DNA of 64,000 nt from Azospirillum brasilense (GCF_005222205.1 NZ_CP032345.1:2729501-2793500), one strand, 5' to 3'. Positions 21,607-31,476 are shown, counted from the stretch's first letter. A program made the numbers and translations. The notes: generated from the sequence alone by a model not told the origin.

Positions 21607-22288
21607 GCCGATGCTGGAACTGTCGGGGATCGTCCGCACCTTTGAGCAGGCGGGGACCGAGCTTCAGGTGCTGCGCGGGGCGGAATTGACCGTCCACGCC
21701 GGCGAACTGGTCGCCCTGGTCGGCCCGTCGGGCGCCGGCAAATCGACCTTGCTGCACATCGCCGGCCTGCTGGAGCGGCCGACTGCCGGCACCGTGCGGA
21801 TCGCCGGGACCGACGTGTCCGCCCTGGACGACGGCAAGCGGACGGAGGTGCGCCGCCGCTCGGTCGGCTTCGTCTACCAGTTCCACCACCTGCTGCCGGA
21901 ATTCTCCGCGCTGGAGAACATCGTGCTGCCGCAGATGATCAACGGCGTTCCGAAGCGCACCGCCCGCGAGCGCGCCCTGGAACTGCTGTGCATGGTCGGG
22001 CTGGAGCCGCGCGCCGGCCACCGCCCGGCCCGCCTGTCGGGCGGCGAGCAGCAGCGGGTCGCCATCGCCCGCGCGCTGGCCAACGGGCCGGGCCTGCTGA
22101 TCGCCGACGAGCCGACGGGCAACCTCGACCCGCACACGGCGGAGGGGGTCTTCGCCATGCTGACCACCATCGTCCGGCAGGCGAGGGTCGGCGCCCTGAT
22201 CGCCACCCACAACCTGGAACTGGCGAACCGCATGGACCGGGTGTTCGAGATGAGCGACGGTCTTCTCGTGGAGCACGCCAGGGTTTGA
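21599..22288 (+). CDS. lolD: Lipoprotein-releasing system ATP-binding protein LolD
   Basis: This is the cytoplasmic ATPase of the Lol exporter. The 229 residues contain Walker [10 protein letters not shown] (about 42-50), a Q-loop region [17 protein letters not shown], the ABC signature [15 protein letters not shown], and Walker [14 protein letters not shown] with the catalytic Glu and an H-loop in IATHN. The [10 protein letters not shown] stretch is typical of LolD rather than of other MacB-type ATPases. Overlap with lolC by 8 bases supports a two-gene unit. Confidence 0.95.
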   Translation: MSEPMLELSGIVRTFEQAGTELQVLRGAELTVHAGELVALVGPSGAGKSTLLHIAGLLERPTAGTVRIAGTDVSALDDGKRTEVRRRSVGFVYQFHHLLPEFSALENIVLPQMINGVPKRTARERALELLCMVGLEPRAGHRPARLSGGEQQRVAIARALANGPGLLIADEPTGNLDPHTAEGVFAMLTTIVRQARVGALIATHNLELANRMDRVFEMSDGLLVEHARV

Positions 22289-22415
22289 TCGGCGTCACGT
22301 CCCGCGCCGCGTGATCGGCCAAACCGCGTAAGAGTGGCATCGCCGTTCGGTGGATTGGTGATCGGTGCGTCCTGGGGCAGACTTCGCGCAACCCAACAAG
22401 GAGGGACCGGAGTCC

Positions 22416-23273
22416 ATGGATCAGAAGATCATCGATCTGTACGACGAGTACACCCACCGGCCGCTGCCGCGCCGCGTCTTCCTGGAGCGGCTGGCGGTTC
22501 TGGCGGGCAGCGCGGCGGCCATTCCGGCGATCCTCTCCCAGATCGAGCCGAACTACGCCCTCGCCGCCGAGATTCCGGAGGACGACAGCCGGATCGCCAC
22601 GGACCGGGTCACCTTCCAGGGCGCGACCGGCGACGTTCAGGCCTACCGGGCCCGGCCGAAGCTGGCGGAGCAGGCGCCGTCTGTGGTGGTGGTCCACGAG
22701 AACCGTGGCCTGAACCCCTACATCGAGGACGTGACGCGGCGGCTGGCGGTGGCCGGCTTCGTCGCCATGGCCCCGGATCTGCTGTCCCCGCTCGGCGGCA
22801 CCCCGCAGGACCCCGACCGTGCCCGCGAGATGATCGGCCAGCTCGACCCCGACAAGACGGTGAACAACCTGATCGCGTCGATGAGCGACCTGATGGCCTA
22901 CCGCTACTCCAACGCCAAGGTGGGGGCCATCGGCTTCTGCTGGGGCGGCGGCATGACCAACCGGCTGGCCATCAAGGCGCCGGACCTCAAGGCGGGCGTC
23001 GTCTTCTACGGCCCGTCGCCCGATCCGGCGCTCGTCACCACGATCAAGGCGCCGCTCCAGCTCCACTACGCCGGGCTGGACAACAATGTGAACGCCAAGG
23101 TCCCGGCCTATGAGGAGGCCCTGAAGAAGGGCGGCAAGTCCTACGAACTCTTCATGTACGACAACGTCAACCACGCCTTCCACAACGACACGTCGGCGGA
23201 GCGCTTCAACAAGGAGGCGGCGGACCTCGCCTGGGGCCGGTCCGTGGAGTTCCTGAAGAAGAAACTGACCTGA
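22416..23273 (+). CDS. Dienelactone hydrolase family protein with Tat-like N-terminus
   Basis: This is an alpha/beta hydrolase of the dienelactone hydrolase family; the actual substrate is unknown. The 285 residues have the nucleophile elbow GFCWGG with a catalytic Cys, the conserved VVHENRGLNPYIEDVTRRLA segment, and NHAFHND with the catalytic His. The N-terminal PRRVFLERLAVLAGSAAAIPAIL segment followed by an Ala-rich cleavage-like site (NYALAAE) resembles an unusual export signal with an RR pair, as in other members of this subgroup. The ATG at 22416 follows AAGGAGGGACC. It appears to be transcribed alone. Confidence 0.88.
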   Translation: MDQKIIDLYDEYTHRPLPRRVFLERLAVLAGSAAAIPAILSQIEPNYALAAEIPEDDSRIATDRVTFQGATGDVQAYRARPKLAEQAPSVVVVHENRGLNPYIEDVTRRLAVAGFVAMAPDLLSPLGGTPQDPDRAREMIGQLDPDKTVNNLIASMSDLMAYRYSNAKVGAIGFCWGGGMTNRLAIKAPDLKAGVVFYGPSPDPALVTTIKAPLQLHYAGLDNNVNAKVPAYEEALKKGGKSYELFMYDNVNHAFHNDTSAERFNKEAADLAWGRSVEFLKKKLT

Positions 23274-23277
23274 GCGG

Positions 23278-24165
23278 TCATGAGCGGTGGGTGGCGGGCC
23301 GTGCGGAGGGCAGCTTCAGCACGGCCACCGCCAGCCCGGCGAGGACGAGAAGCGCGCCCCCCATTTTCAGCGGGGTGAAGCTCTCCCCCAGGAACAGCGC
23401 GCTGGAGCTCATGCCGAAGACCGGCACCAGCAGCGAGAAGGGCGCCACGAGGCTCGCCGGGTAATGGCGCAGCAGGAAGCCCCAGGCGGCGAATCCGAAC
23501 AGCGTCGCCCCGAAGGCGATGTAGGCCACCGCCCCGACGCCCAGCGGAGTCAGATGGGTCAGGGCCTGCCACGCCCGGTCCGGCCCCTCCATCCCGAGCG
23601 ACAGCAGCAGCAGCGGGATCGGCGGCACCACGCTGACCCACAGCATCATGCGGAACAGGTCCGGCGCCTTGGCCTGCTTCATCAGCAGGTTCGCCACGCC
23701 CCAGGTGGCCGCAGCGGCCATGACCAGCCCCAGACCGAGCAGCGAATCGCCCGCCGGCATCTCCAGCGCGATCAGGCCGATCCCGGTGAAAGCCACCGCC
23801 ATGCCCAGCACTTGTTTCGGGCCGGGCCGCTCCCCCAGCACCAGGGCGGCGAACAGGGCGGTGAAGAAGGCCTGAGATTGCAGCACCAGCGACGACAGCC
23901 CCGCCGGCATGCCGATGTCCATCCCGACGAACAGCAGCGAGAACTTCACCACGCCCAGCACCATCCCGATGCCCAGGATGAAGCGCCAGGGCACCGGCGG
24001 ACCACCGCGAACCCCCAGCACGAGAAGCGGCAGCGCCGCCAGCGCGAAGCGCAGGGCGCAGAACAGGATCGGCGGAAAGTCGGCGAGGCCGACCTTGATG
24101 GCGACGAAGTTGAAGCCCCAGATCGCCGCGACGGCGACGGCAAGGCCGATGTGGGCGGTGCGCAT
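23278..24165 (-). CDS. EamA/DMT family transporter
   Basis: This is an inner-membrane transporter of the drug/metabolite superfamily. The 295 residues make about ten hydrophobic helices in two EamA repeats: the first opens with VAVAAIWGFNFVAIKVGL and the second with AAAATWGVANLLMKQAK. The closing LVPVFGMSSSALFLGESFTPLKMGGALLVLAGL is typical. Members export amino acids or metabolites, but the substrate cannot be read from sequence. I prefer the ATG at 24165, which directly precedes the first helix; an upstream GTG at 24222 adds 19 residues. It converges on the hydrolase gene with 4 bases between the stops. Confidence 0.9.
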   Translation of the reverse strand: MRTAHIGLAVAVAAIWGFNFVAIKVGLADFPPILFCALRFALAALPLLVLGVRGGPPVPWRFILGIGMVLGVVKFSLLFVGMDIGMPAGLSSLVLQSQAFFTALFAALVLGERPGPKQVLGMAVAFTGIGLIALEMPAGDSLLGLGLVMAAAATWGVANLLMKQAKAPDLFRMMLWVSVVPPIPLLLLSLGMEGPDRAWQALTHLTPLGVGAVAYIAFGATLFGFAAWGFLLRHYPASLVAPFSLLVPVFGMSSSALFLGESFTPLKMGGALLVLAGLAVAVLKLPSARPATHRS

Positions 24166-24246
24166 GGGGCGGAGGCTAGAGGCGGGCAACCCGTCGGTCA
24201 ATGTGGTGTCCGATGCACCCACTGCGGGTCAGACCCCCGAATCTCC

Positions 24247-24849
24247 TCACTTATCCGTATGCAGGATGCGGCACTCGTCCAGGGCGGCCAGCGCCCAGGA
24301 GGAACCGCCCAAATTGACGTCGCCGATCTCCGTCCCGCCGCCGTCCCGTTGCAGGGTCACCGCGCGCGACCGCATGAAGGGTTCGAACAGGTCCTCGTAT
24401 TTCGGCAGCTCGACCGGGACGACCACGCCGCCGTCGGGCAGGGGGCTGGCCTCCAGCGCCATGGTCTCGCCGTCGGGGAAGATGGCGGTCAGGCGGCTTT
24501 CCGTGTCCTTGCCGGCCTGGGCGTGCTGGTCGGCGTTGACCAGCATGGCCGCTCCCTTCGCCGTCGCCCGGAAGGAGAGGGGGGAGGAGTCGTCGGTCCG
24601 CGTGGCGTAGCAATAGGCCGAGCCGGTCTTGGTGGCCGGATGCGCCCGCACGACCCAGCCCTTGTTCTGCGCGACGACGCGCCCCGGCGCGTCGGACAGG
24701 GGGGAGGCGGGCGTAACGGTCGGCGGCGGCCGGTGGGTCTGCTCCGCGGACGGCGCGGGGGCGCCGGTGGTCTGGCAAGCCGTGAGGAGCGTGGCCGCCA
24801 GCACCGCCAGGACGGCGCTGGAGCGGATGCGGCGCATGGAACGGGTCAT
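24247..24849 (-). CDS. small lipoprotein of unknown function
   Basis: The 200-residue protein begins with MTRSMRRIRSS and a hydrophobic stretch ending in a lipobox LLTAC, so it should be lipid-modified and anchored to a membrane facing the periplasm. A Pro/Thr-rich linker of about 35 residues follows. The mature domain (about 65-200) contains two Cys (SAYCYATRTD and LDECRILH) and a pattern of beta-strands, with GKDTESRLTAIFPDG and GSSWALAALDECRIL. That layout resembles the invasion-associated locus B-like periplasmic family by eye, which I cannot confirm. The lipobox fixes the ATG at 24849. It is divergent from dnaE. Confidence 0.8.
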   Translation of the reverse strand: MTRSMRRIRSSAVLAVLAATLLTACQTTGAPAPSAEQTHRPPPTVTPASPLSDAPGRVVAQNKGWVVRAHPATKTGSAYCYATRTDDSSPLSFRATAKGAAMLVNADQHAQAGKDTESRLTAIFPDGETMALEASPLPDGGVVVPVELPKYEDLFEPFMRSRAVTLQRDGGGTEIGDVNLGGSSWALAALDECRILHTDK

Positions 24850-25039
24850 TCTCGGGTCGTGGCTCTGCCTCTTTCGATAGCACGAACACGCATGATCGGG
24901 GAATCTTCCCTTGCCCCCGATCGGGTTGGCGCATCGCCGCATGGCCGGGCCCGCGCTTGGTCCCTTGCAGTGCGGGACGGGATGCGCGACGACTAAGGGG
25001 AGACGTCCCCCTTCGCTGGAACCGGTGCCCATCCCCGCC

Positions 25040-28000
25040 ATGCCCCACGCCGACTTCATCCACCTGCGCGTCCATTCCGCCTATTCCCTGTCCGAGGGCG
25101 CCATCAAGGTGAAGGAGCTGGTCAAGCTCTGCCAGAAGAAGGAGATGCCGGCGGTCGCCGTGACCGACACCGGCAACCTGTTCGGCGCGCTGGAGTTCGC
25201 GCTGGCCGCCGCGGATTCGGGCGTGCAGCCGATCATCGGCACGGTCCTGGGCATCACCCGAGTCGGTCCCGCCAACGGCAAGCCGGGCCTGCCGGGCAAG
25301 GCGGCGTCGGCCCCCGACCAGCTCGTCCTGCTCTGCCAGACCGACGAGGGCTACCGGAACCTGATGAAGCTGGTCTCCAAGGCCTTCCTGGAATCCGACC
25401 CGATGGCCGGGCCGCAGATCCCGCTGGACGCGCTGGAGGGCCATTCCGCCGGGCTGATCGCGCTGACCGGCGGCCCCGCCGGCTCGGTCGGGCGGCTGCT
25501 GGGCGAGGGGCAGAAGGATTTGGCGCTCGACGTTCTGGAGCGGCTGAAGCGGCTGTTCCCCGGCCGCCTCTACGTCGAGCTTCAGCGCCACCGCGACCAT
25601 TTCGCGGTGATCGAGGACGCCATCGAGCCGGCGCTGATCGACCTCGCCTATGCTCACGATCTGCCGCTGGTCGCCACCAACGACTGCTATTTCGCGACCG
25701 AGGACATGTACGAGGCGCACGACGCGCTGCTCTGCATCGCCGAGGGCGCCTACATCAGCCAGACCGAGCGCCGCCGCCTCACCCCCGACCACCGCTTCAA
25801 GTCGGCCGAGGAGATGCGGGAGCTGTTCAAGGACCTGCCGGAGGCGGTGGACAACACGGTCGCCATCGCCAAACGCTGCTCCTTCCTGCTGAAGCCGATC
25901 AAGCCCATCCTGCCGCCCTTCCCCTGCGAGGGCGGCCGCGACGAGGGGGAGGAGTTGCGCGCCCAGTCCCGCGAGGGTCTGGAGATGCGGCTGAACAGCG
26001 TCGTCTACACCCCGGACATGACGCCGGAGCAGCGCGAAGAGACCCGCAAGACCTACTTCGAGCGGCTGGAGTTCGAGCTGGACGTCATCGTGTCGATGAA
26101 GTTCCCCGGCTACTTCCTGATCGTGTCGGACTTCATCAAGTGGGCCAAGTCGCACGACATCCCGGTGGGGCCGGGCCGTGGTTCGGGCGCCGGCTCGGTC
26201 GTCGCCTGGGCGCTGACCATCACCGACCTGGACCCGCTGCGTTTCGGCCTGCTGTTCGAGCGATTCCTGAATCCCGAACGCGTGTCGATGCCCGACTTCG
26301 ACGTGGACTTCTGCCAGGACCGCCGCGAAGAGGTGATCCGCTACGTCCAGGACAAGTACGGCTACGACCGCGTCGCCCAGATCATCACCTTCGGTAAGCT
26401 GCAGGCCCGCGCCGTGCTGCGCGACGTCGGGCGCGTGCTCCAGATGCCCTACGGGCAGGTGGACAAGATCTGCAAGCTGGTGCCGAACAACCCGGCCAAC
26501 CCGGTGACGCTCCAGCAGGCGCTCGACAGCGAGGAGATGCTGCGCCAGGCCCGCGACGGCGACGAGACGGTGGCGCGCCTCGTCAACATCGCGCTGAAGC
26601 TGGAGGGTCTGTACCGCCACGCCTCGACCCACGCGGCGGGCGTGGTGATCGGCGACCGGCCGCTGCACGATCTGGTGCCGCTGTACCGAGACCCGCGCTC
26701 GGACATGCCGGTCACCCAGTTCAACATGAAGTTCGTCGAGCAGGCCGGGCTGGTGAAGTTCGACTTCCTCGGCCTGAAGACGCTGACCGTGCTGAAGACG
26801 GCGGTGGACCTGATCCCCGAAAAGCCGGACCTGACCACCGTCACGCTGGACGACGTGAAGAGCTACGAGCTTCTGGGCCGCGCCGAATCGACCGGCGTGT
26901 TCCAGCTGGAAAGCTCGGGCATGCGCGACGTGCTGCGCCGGCTGAAGCCGAACCGGCTGGAGGACATCATCGCGCTGGTGTCGCTCTACCGCCCCGGCCC
27001 GATGGACAACATCCCCAAATACATCAAGGTGAAGAACGGCGAGGAGCCCGCCGACTACATGAATCCCACCCTGGAGCCGATTCTGAAGGAGACCTTCGGG
27101 ATCATGATCTACCAGGAGCAGGTCATGCAGATCGCCCAGGTGCTGTCCGGCTATTCGCTGGGCGGCGCCGACCTTCTGCGCCGCGCCATGGGCAAGAAGA
27201 TCAAGGAGGAGATGGACGCCCAGCGGAAGATCTTCTGCGACGGCGCCGCCGGCCGCGGGGTGGACCCCGACCAAGCCAGCATGATCTTCGACCAAGTGAT
27301 GAAGTTCGCCGGCTACGGCTTCAACAAGAGCCACGCCGCCGCCTACGCCCTGGTCGCCTACCACACCGCCTATCTGAAGGCGAACCACCCAGTGGAGTTC
27401 ATGGCGGCGTCGATGACGCTCGACCTCGGCAACACCGACAAGCTGAACGTCTTCCGGCAGGAACTGGTGCGGCTGAAGATCAAGCTGCTGACTCCGGACA
27501 TCAACAAATCCGACAGCATCTTCGGGGTGGAGGCGCTGCCCGACGGCACTAAGGCGGTGCGCTACGCGCTGGCCGCGGTCAAGGGCGTCGGCCTCCCCGC
27601 CATGAGGGCGGTGGTGGAGGAGCGGCGCAGGAACGGTCCCTACAAGAGCCTGTTCGACTTCGCCCGCCGCCTCGACCTGAAGACCATCAACAAGCGCCAG
27701 TTGGAGAACCTGACCTGCGCCGGGGCCTTCGACGGCATCAACCCGAACCGCGCCCAAGTCCACGCGGCGCTGGAGACTCTGATCCGCTACGCCCAGGCCG
27801 AGGCGGCGGAGCGCGACAGCGGCATCGGCAACCTGTTCGGCGGCGCCGGGGGCGGGCTGAAGGAGCCGGACCTGCCCAAGGTGAAGGAATGGGAGCCGCT
27901 GGAGAAGCTGAAGCACGAGTTCGGCGCCATCGGCTTCTACCTGTCCGCCCACCCGCTGGACGCCTTTGCCGGCCCGCTGGCCCGCATGAGGGTGGTGCGG

Positions 28001-28522
28001 TCGGCGGACCTCGCCACGGCGGTGACCGGCGGCGGCTCGACCCGGCGCAGCGTTGCCGGCATCGTGGTCAGCCGCAAGGAGAAGACCGCGAAGTCGGGCA
28101 ACCGCTTCGCCTTCGTGGAGCTGTCCGACAGCAGCGGCGGCTATGAGGTGACGGTCTTCTCCGAGGTGCTGGCGACCAACCGCGACCTGCTGGAGGCCGG
28201 GCGCCCGGTGCTGATGACCGTGGACGTCCAGATGAACGGCGAGGACATCCGCCTGACCTGCCAGGAAGTCAAGCCGCTGGAGGACGCCGTCGCCCAGGTC
28301 TCGGACGGCTTGAAGGTGGTGGTGCGCGACGGTGGGCCAGTGGAGAGCATCCGCGGCATGCTGGAGCGGCTGGCCCGCGGCAAGGGCAAGATCCACCTGC
28401 TGGTCGAGATCGACCCGCTGAAGGAGGTGGAGATCCAGCTTCCCGGTTCCTTCAACATCACCAACCAGAGCCGCGCCGCGCTGAAGGCCGTGCCCGGCGT
28501 CGTCGAGGTGGTGGAGCTGTAG
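25040..28522 (+). CDS. dnaE: DNA polymerase III alpha subunit
   Basis: This is the replicative polymerase subunit (DnaE1 type), 1160 residues. The N-terminal PHP domain starts with FIHLRVHSAYSLSEGAI. The palm has the catalytic carboxylates in PDFDVDFCQDRR (near residues 416-427), followed by the GPGRGSGAGSVVAWALTITDLDP and STHAAGVVI regions. The C-terminal part has helix-hairpin-helix sequence and an OB fold (about 975-1060, beginning VAGIVVSRKEKTAKSGNRFAFVELSD). I chose the ATG at 25040 because family members begin about four residues before FIHLR. The gene stands alone, divergent from the lipoprotein gene. Confidence 0.97.
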   Translation: MPHADFIHLRVHSAYSLSEGAIKVKELVKLCQKKEMPAVAVTDTGNLFGALEFALAAADSGVQPIIGTVLGITRVGPANGKPGLPGKAASAPDQLVLLCQTDEGYRNLMKLVSKAFLESDPMAGPQIPLDALEGHSAGLIALTGGPAGSVGRLLGEGQKDLALDVLERLKRLFPGRLYVELQRHRDHFAVIEDAIEPALIDLAYAHDLPLVATNDCYFATEDMYEAHDALLCIAEGAYISQTERRRLTPDHRFKSAEEMRELFKDLPEAVDNTVAIAKRCSFLLKPIKPILPPFPCEGGRDEGEELRAQSREGLEMRLNSVVYTPDMTPEQREETRKTYFERLEFELDVIVSMKFPGYFLIVSDFIKWAKSHDIPVGPGRGSGAGSVVAWALTITDLDPLRFGLLFERFLNPERVSMPDFDVDFCQDRREEVIRYVQDKYGYDRVAQIITFGKLQARAVLRDVGRVLQMPYGQVDKICKLVPNNPANPVTLQQALDSEEMLRQARDGDETVARLVNIALKLEGLYRHASTHAAGVVIGDRPLHDLVPLYRDPRSDMPVTQFNMKFVEQAGLVKFDFLGLKTLTVLKTAVDLIPEKPDLTTVTLDDVKSYELLGRAESTGVFQLESSGMRDVLRRLKPNRLEDIIALVSLYRPGPMDNIPKYIKVKNGEEPADYMNPTLEPILKETFGIMIYQEQVMQIAQVLSGYSLGGADLLRRAMGKKIKEEMDAQRKIFCDGAAGRGVDPDQASMIFDQVMKFAGYGFNKSHAAAYALVAYHTAYLKANHPVEFMAASMTLDLGNTDKLNVFRQELVRLKIKLLTPDINKSDSIFGVEALPDGTKAVRYALAAVKGVGLPAMRAVVEERRRNGPYKSLFDFARRLDLKTINKRQLENLTCAGAFDGINPNRAQVHAALETLIRYAQAEAAERDSGIGNLFGGAGGGLKEPDLPKVKEWEPLEKLKHEFGAIGFYLSAHPLDAFAGPLARMRVVRSADLATAVTGGGSTRRSVAGIVVSRKEKTAKSGNRFAFVELSDSSGGYEVTVFSEVLATNRDLLEAGRPVLMTVDVQMNGEDIRLTCQEVKPLEDAVAQVSDGLKVVVRDGGPVESIRGMLERLARGKGKIHLLVEIDPLKEVEIQLPGSFNITNQSRAALKAVPGVVEVVEL

Positions 28523-28704
28523 CAGAAAAGAAATATTTCAGAATTTCAATAAGACTGCGCCCGCGATTTCGTGGTGTTGCGCAGCGATCCCGGTTGGCGC
28601 AATGAATTTGCGATGACGGGGTGCGGTTGTCGTGCTATTTTTTGTTTGGGAAGGTGGGTGGTTTCGGGGATTTGGTGACCGTTTTTCTCAGGCAAATGTA
28701 AATA

Positions 28705-28718
28705 CATACTGCCGTATG
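28705..28718. promoter_or_regulatory. short inverted repeat upstream of the MBL-fold gene
   Basis: The arms CATAC (28705-28709) and GTATG (28714-28718) flank TGCC. It lies in a locally AT-rich stretch of the 225-base interval between dnaE and the MBL-fold gene, about 30 bases before that gene's start. It could be an operator or a weak hairpin in the leader. No confident promoter boxes were found in this interval. Confidence 0.3.
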
Positions 28719-28747
28719 CGGGGCGAGGTCTGGTGCGGAGGCATGGC

Positions 28748-30279
28748 ATGACTGAGCAATGCGTCATCAATGTCGATCTTGCGGACGTGTTTCTGAATCC
28801 GGATCGCCGTAAGCGTCTGCACACGCTGGCCTGGGGCGACTATGTCGAGGTGGTGGAGCGCAAGCCGGACCACCTCCGCATCAAGACGGTCACCTATCAA
28901 GAGCGGGGCGACGGCAGCATCCTGCCAATCGAAACCGAAGCATTCATTTGCCCAAAGGCGTCGTCGCGGATCGCCGCGGCCGACGTCGTGGCGCCCCGCG
29001 CTTCGAGCAAAGTGTTGAAGGTCAATTTCGTCGATGTCCAGCAGGGCGACGGGGCCGTCATCGAATCACCGGACGGCAAGATCATCCTGGTGGACGGCGG
29101 CGACAACCAGATGTTCGCCCGTTATCTGGCGGCGCGTTACCGGGGGTCGAGCCGGGACCAACCCAAGCGCATCGACTGCATCCTGGTCACGCACGGCGAC
29201 GCCGATCACTTCGCCGGTCTTACCGAAATCCACAAGTCGGAAGGCAATCCGGAACCCAGAAAGCGCCTCTTCATCGCGCCGCAGCGGGTCTATCACAACG
29301 GTCTGGTCAAGCGCCCCAGCAAGGACGCCGGGGGCGGACCATTCCGGAAAGGGACATGCTGGGGCGCACCGAGGAGGTTGACGGCGTGACGATCGTCACC
29401 GGCCTCCAAGAGAATCTGCTGGAGGTTTCCGACGCGGACATGAACAAACCGTTTCGGGCTTGGAAAGCGGCGCTTTCGGCGTGGGCGGCCCGTTCCCCCA
29501 TCGCGTTCCGCAGGCTGCGCTCCGGTCACGACGACGCCTTCGCATTCTTCGAAGGCGAGGATCTCAAAATTTCCGTCCTCGGGCCGGTTCCGACGATGGC
29601 GAGGGGCGTCGAAGGATTGGCGTTCCTCGGCAACCCTCCGAAAGGGCCACGGGTCGGGCACGAGTCCCTCGATCTCGGCGATCATGGGTTCAAGGGACTC
29701 TCCGCGTCGCACACCATCAATGGCCATTCCATCGTCTTTCGCCTGCGATACGGCGGATTCAGCTACCTGTTCACCGGCGACCTGAACGACGAGGCCAGTC
29801 GCCTGTTGGCCCGCCGACAGGAGAGCGGCGAGATCGATCTGCGGTCCGAGGTGTTCAAGGCGCCCCACCATGGTTCCGCCGACTTTTCCGGTGCCTTTCT
29901 CAAGCAGGTGTCCCCCGTGGTGAGCGTCGTCTCCAGCGGGGACGAATCGGAGAGGAAGGAATACATCCATCCGCGCGCCACGTTGCTGGGCGCCTTGGGG
30001 CGCCATTCGCGGGTGGAGGAGCCCTTGATCTTCGTCACCGAACTGGTGGCCTTTTTCAACCGTGAGGGCTGGTCGCGCCTGAGCGACGAGACGGACCACG
30101 CGAAGCGGGGTGAGTTTTACGGGTTCAGCCGCAAAGCCTATGGGATCGTCAAGACCCGCACCGACGGGCGGAGGCTGCTGGTCTACACCGACAGCGGCAA
30201 GGCCGAGATGAAGGAGGCCTACTGCTACCGGCTCGGCGCGGATCGGGTGCCGGAGCCGGCGCCCGTCGTTCGGGTGTAG
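28748..30279 (+). pseudogene. ComEC-like MBL-fold hydrolase, interrupted by a frameshift
   Basis: This is a metallo-beta-lactamase-fold protein of the stand-alone ComEC/Rec2 C-terminal type. The first part (28748-29389) has an N-terminal small beta-rich domain, then FVDVQQGDG (residues 94-102), VDGGDN and the metal motif HGDADH (149-154). The rest is in another frame up to 30279 and holds FTGDLND and KAPHHGS, the remaining conserved motifs. The switch is a -1 shift near 29330-29334, where a run of five G would join the frames if it had six. The ATG has GGAGG six bases upstream. It is either a real null mutation, phase variation or a sequencing error. No signal peptide is seen, so a cytoplasmic location is likely. 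Confidence 0.8.
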
Positions 30280-30358
30280 CGGCCCGGGTGTGGCGGCCCC
30301 ATCCACAATCGCCGCCTTTCCAGTTTCCGTCATTCATGTCAGGAGGGGAGGGAAGCAA

Positions 30359-31408
30359 ATGGCGAATTATGGCGTCTTGAAGGGCAAAGCCGTCGCATTC
30401 AAACGCGACGACGACGACGATCCCCATTCGGAAGTCCTGATGAACGTTGACGGCGCGAGCTTTCGGATCGCCATCAACGTGCGGTCAAGCCGGGGGCCCA
30501 CCCATCAGAGGCTGGTCGAGTACCTCATCAAGCACGACCTCAAGCATCCCATCGTGGATCATGCGCGCAAACTCGGCACCGGGTGGCATGATTTGACGGA
30601 CGGGCGTGAGGACGGGGCGGCCATCGACTACATCCGCAGCAACCTCTTTCGCGCGACCGAGATGAAGCCGATGCCGCATTTCGTGAGCGGTCCGGACAAC
30701 GACCTGTTCGAGTATGTCGAGGACCTCCTGCAGCGTGCGATCGACGACAGCGACGCCATCATCTACGCCTTCGGCGAGCGTTGGGGGCCGGAGCCTGGAA
30801 AAAGGGATCAGTATTTCGACTTTACCCCCGGTGCCGGCGTCCACCTGATCCACATGAACCAAGGCGGCCGGGGGGATCAGAAGAAGCCTTATCGCGACGG
30901 CGCCCTCCTGTTCGAGTTTCCCCGCTCCGGCACGGTATCCGGCTTGTTCATCAAGTTCCAGAACCAGGTCTGGCACACCGACGAACGCGACGCGACGCCG
31001 CTCGAAGGGGCGCCCGCGGTGCCGGTTCAGCCCATCCCACCGGCGGGAACGGCCAAGCCCTGGCCGGTGGTCGCCGCGGACTCCCCGTATTTCATGGCGC
31101 GCATCGTCGCCGCGATGGTGAGCCCCAACGCGGGGGCTCCCGAATTCGTGACGATCCTCAACAGTTCAGGCGATCGTCTGGAATTCGATGACTGGCAGAT
31201 CCTCGACCGGCAGGATCGTTCGGACCGCATCGCCGGCGCCATCGATCCGGGACACGCGGCGACCTTCCCTCTCAGCGGCCAGGGGGCGATGATGTCGGGA
31301 AAGGGTGGAACGATCACGTTGCTCGATTCCCGCGGCCTCAAGGTCGACGGCGTCGCTTACACGGAAAGGGATGCCAAGACGAAAGGTCGGCCGGTCGTGT
31401 TCCTGTAA
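30359..31408 (+). CDS. DUF2278 (YukJ-like) protein with C-terminal lamin-tail domain
   Basis: The 349 residues show two parts. Residues 1-215 match the DUF2278/YukJ family by pattern: NYGVLKGKAV at the start, FRIAINVRS, LDYIRxNLF-like IDYIRSNLF, GPDNDLFEYVEDLLQRAI, YAFGERWGPE (136-145), GVHLIHMNQG (160-169), and QNQVWHTDE. After a Pro-rich linker (217-235), residues 246-349 look like a lamin-tail domain: PEFVTILNSSGDRLEFDDWQILDR, then ITLLDSRGLKVDGVAY. Neither domain has a defined enzymatic role that I know. A strong AGGAGGGGAGG site precedes the ATG. It lies 79 bases after the frameshifted MBL gene in the same direction, suggesting a two-gene unit. Confidence 0.85.
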   Translation: MANYGVLKGKAVAFKRDDDDDPHSEVLMNVDGASFRIAINVRSSRGPTHQRLVEYLIKHDLKHPIVDHARKLGTGWHDLTDGREDGAAIDYIRSNLFRATEMKPMPHFVSGPDNDLFEYVEDLLQRAIDDSDAIIYAFGERWGPEPGKRDQYFDFTPGAGVHLIHMNQGGRGDQKKPYRDGALLFEFPRSGTVSGLFIKFQNQVWHTDERDATPLEGAPAVPVQPIPPAGTAKPWPVVAADSPYFMARIVAAMVSPNAGAPEFVTILNSSGDRLEFDDWQILDRQDRSDRIAGAIDPGHAATFPLSGQGAMMSGKGGTITLLDSRGLKVDGVAYTERDAKTKGRPVVFL

Positions 31409-31476
31409 TTCACGGGATCAGCTATGTCCTTCGGCCCGGTGAGCGATCCGAACGCTCACCGGCTGCTGCATGCCTG

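Noticed and set aside
24251-28396. Open frame of 1381 codons opposite dnaE
   Set aside because: It runs antisense through dnaE and then through the lipoprotein gene in a wrong frame, with no family resemblance.
31441-31463. Hairpin GGTGAGCG...CGCTCACC after the DUF2278 gene considered as a terminator
   Set aside because: The stem is good but no T tract follows, so I did not list it as a terminator. It may still stabilise the transcript end.
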